43,270 nt of DNA, from the NCBI GenBank assembly GCA_903861195.1, contig CAIOTJ010000166.1, positions 1-43,270 of the forward strand, given 5' to 3'. Of this stretch, positions 42,033 to 43,270 are shown piece by piece (the stretch's first letter is position 1; each line of letters starts with the position of its first letter). The DNA is from an uncultured Planctomycetaceae bacterium. Lineage in GTDB: Bacteria; Planctomycetota; Planctomycetia; Planctomycetales; Planctomycetaceae. Position numbers and translations under genes: made by a program. The notes below the pieces were generated by a model. It made no database searches. It saw only the letters and a list, made by a program, of their open reading frames with translations, and was not told the origin of the DNA.

Positions 42033-43270
42033 ATGAGTCGCTCGAACTGGCGTGTTCTCATCACCCCGGCCTTGCTCGTCGGGGGATGGCTGGCCTCCCT
42101 GCCGACCGCCGCCTGGGCCGAAGTCAAATTGCCCAACATCTTCGGCAACCACATGGTTCTGCAGCAGGGGCAGAAGAACAAGGTGTGGGGGAAGGCCGAC
42201 GCGGGAGAGAAGGTCAAGGTCTCCATCGGCAGCCAGACCCACGAGGCGACCGCCGCCGCCGATGGCTCCTGGTCGGTGATGCTCGACCCGCTGCCCGTCG
42301 GCGGGCCCCACACCCTGGCCGTCAACAACCTCAAGTTCGATGACGTGCTGGTGGGTGAGGTCTGGATCTGCTCGGGGCAGTCCAACATGCAGTGGTCGAT
42401 CAATGCCTCGAATGACCCCGATCTGGAACGGCTGTCGGCCAAGTTCCCCAAGATCCGCATGATCAACTTCCCCCAGATTGGCACCCAGGAAGCCATCTGG
42501 AGCCACCCCGACCGCCAGTGGCAGGTCTGCACTCCCGAGACCATCGGCAACTGGTCGGCCGTCGGCTATTTCTTCGCCCGCCAGTTGCACCAGACCCTCG
42601 ATGTGCCGGTGGGAATGATCAACAACGCCTGGGGTGGCTCGGCCTGCGAGGCCTGGATCAACCGCGGTACGCTCGCCTCCGACCAACGGTTCAAGCCCAT
42701 GATGGACCGCTGGGATGGTATGGAGCAGACCTTCGCCGACCTCAAGGCCAAGGGCAATGACCTCAACGAAGACCAGAAGAAGCAGTTGGCCGGTCTGGGG
42801 GGCCCCATGGGGGGCAATTCCCGCCCGGGCAACATCTACAACGGCGTGCTGAAGTCGCACCTGGGTTACGGCATCCGTGGAGCCATCTGGTACCAGGGAG
42901 AATCGAACGCCAGCCGGGCCTATCAGTACCGCGACCTGTTCCCCCTCATGATCAAGAACTGGCGCGACGAATGGGGCCAGGGAGATTTCCCCTTCTACTG
43001 GGTCCAGTTGGCCGACTTCACCAATGAGCCCGCCGGCCCCGGCGAAAGCGACTGGGCCGAGCTGCGCGAAGCCCAGACCATGACCATGTCGAAGCTCCCC
43101 AAGACCGGCGAAGCGGTCATCATCGACATCGGCGAAGGAAAAGACATTCACCCCAAGAACAAGTTCGACGTCGGCCGGCGCCTCGCCCGCTGGGCGCTCG
43201 CCAAAGACTACGGAGTCAACATCCCCTTCCACAGCCCCCAGTACAAGGCGATGACCAAGGAAGGCAATAA
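42033..43270 (+). CDS. Sialate O-acetylesterase, partial (3' end outside window)
   Basis: About 412 residues to the window edge, without a stop. The start is the ATG after an AGGAG site (about nine bases upstream). A signal peptide (ALLVGGWLASLPTAAWA) is followed by an Ig-like N-domain (EVKLPNIFGNHMVLQQGQKNKVWGKADAGEKVKV) and the SASA domain: EVWICSGQSNMQWSI with catalytic Ser117, GYFFARQLHQTLDVPVGMINNAWGGSACEAW, IRGAIWYQGESNASRAYQYRDLFPLMIKNWRDEW, and GEAVIIDIGEGKDIHPKNKFDVGRRLARWAL with the His of the catalytic dyad. It removes O-acetyl groups from sialic or similar sugars outside the cytoplasm. It is divergent from the four-gene envelope operon, with no clear link. Confidence 0.9.
   Translation, partial: MSRSNWRVLITPALLVGGWLASLPTAAWAEVKLPNIFGNHMVLQQGQKNKVWGKADAGEKVKVSIGSQTHEATAAADGSWSVMLDPLPVGGPHTLAVNNLKFDDVLVGEVWICSGQSNMQWSINASNDPDLERLSAKFPKIRMINFPQIGTQEAIWSHPDRQWQVCTPETIGNWSAVGYFFARQLHQTLDVPVGMINNAWGGSACEAWINRGTLASDQRFKPMMDRWDGMEQTFADLKAKGNDLNEDQKKQLAGLGGPMGGNSRPGNIYNGVLKSHLGYGIRGAIWYQGESNASRAYQYRDLFPLMIKNWRDEWGQGDFPFYWVQLADFTNEPAGPGESDWAELREAQTMTMSKLPKTGEAVIIDIGEGKDIHPKNKFDVGRRLARWALAKDYGVNIPFHSPQYKAMTKEGN

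Noticed and set aside
41631-43232. A 533-codon minus-strand frame over the sialate esterase gene
   Set aside because: The plus strand encodes a signal peptide, the GQSN motif and the rest of the SASA domain; the minus frame has no recognisable features.

Overview
The window reads as chromosomal DNA of a planctomycete (high G+C, probably order Planctomycetales; genus not assignable by eye). The evidence is gene content: a PSCyt1/DUF1549/DUF1553 protein overlapping a DUF1501 protein, a PQQ-type beta-propeller with the WPQFRGPEGQG opening, the small basic protein of the Planctomycetes/Verrucomicrobia/Chlamydiae group, an NHL-repeat/thioredoxin protein, a sialate O-acetylesterase, and many secreted proteins with Tat or Sec signals. 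No rRNA, tRNA, insertion sequence, phage gene or CRISPR array was seen.

Layout. 1-2690 (minus): membrane-arm genes of respiratory complex I, nuoH-nuoJ-nuoK-nuoL, with nuoH and nuoJ overlapping directly, so nuoI is not in its usual place. 3089-5248 (plus): a small membrane protein and a secreted beta-propeller. 5698-10698 (minus): the small basic protein behind a long leader, then the DUF1501 and cytochrome-domain pair. 11477-16571: a polysaccharide-export-like lipoprotein and three secreted low-complexity or Cys-rich proteins, interrupted by a minus-strand APH-fold kinase. 16741-20398 (plus): DNA polymerase X, ribosomal protein bL25 and peptidyl-tRNA hydrolase. 20621-28051 (plus): a prenyltransferase-fold protein coupled to an NPCBM protein, an NHL/thioredoxin protein, MutY, and a Tat-type ManD-like enolase-superfamily enzyme. 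28156-28407 (minus): a degenerate CsrA. 28872-33318: an M42 peptidase, an amidohydrolase and a large secreted esterase-like protein. 33582-41470 (minus): four envelope genes. 42033 to the end: a sialate O-acetylesterase cut by the window.

The most interesting unit is 33582-41470. A TolC-family lipoprotein is followed by an HlyD-type adaptor, then by a PqqD-like/M50 zinc protease/HlyD-type fusion whose start overlaps the adaptor stop (ATGA), then by a GAF-GAF-transmembrane-HlyD protein. Together they could span inner membrane, periplasm and outer membrane, but no ABC ATPase or RND pump lies among them. An RRE-like domain, a membrane protease and export parts in one operon suggest handling or export of a peptide or small molecule under sensory control. 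That is inference; no substrate is visible.

Other points worth a second look are the CsrA that lacks the usual RNA-binding His-Arg, MutY with Glu at the catalytic Asp position, a triple perfect 15-bp repeat just before the prenyltransferase-fold gene, and a perfect palindrome beside the -10 element of the small basic protein gene. Start codons were chosen from Shine-Dalgarno spacing, signal peptides and gene overlaps; several are GTG, and these choices are less certain than the stops.
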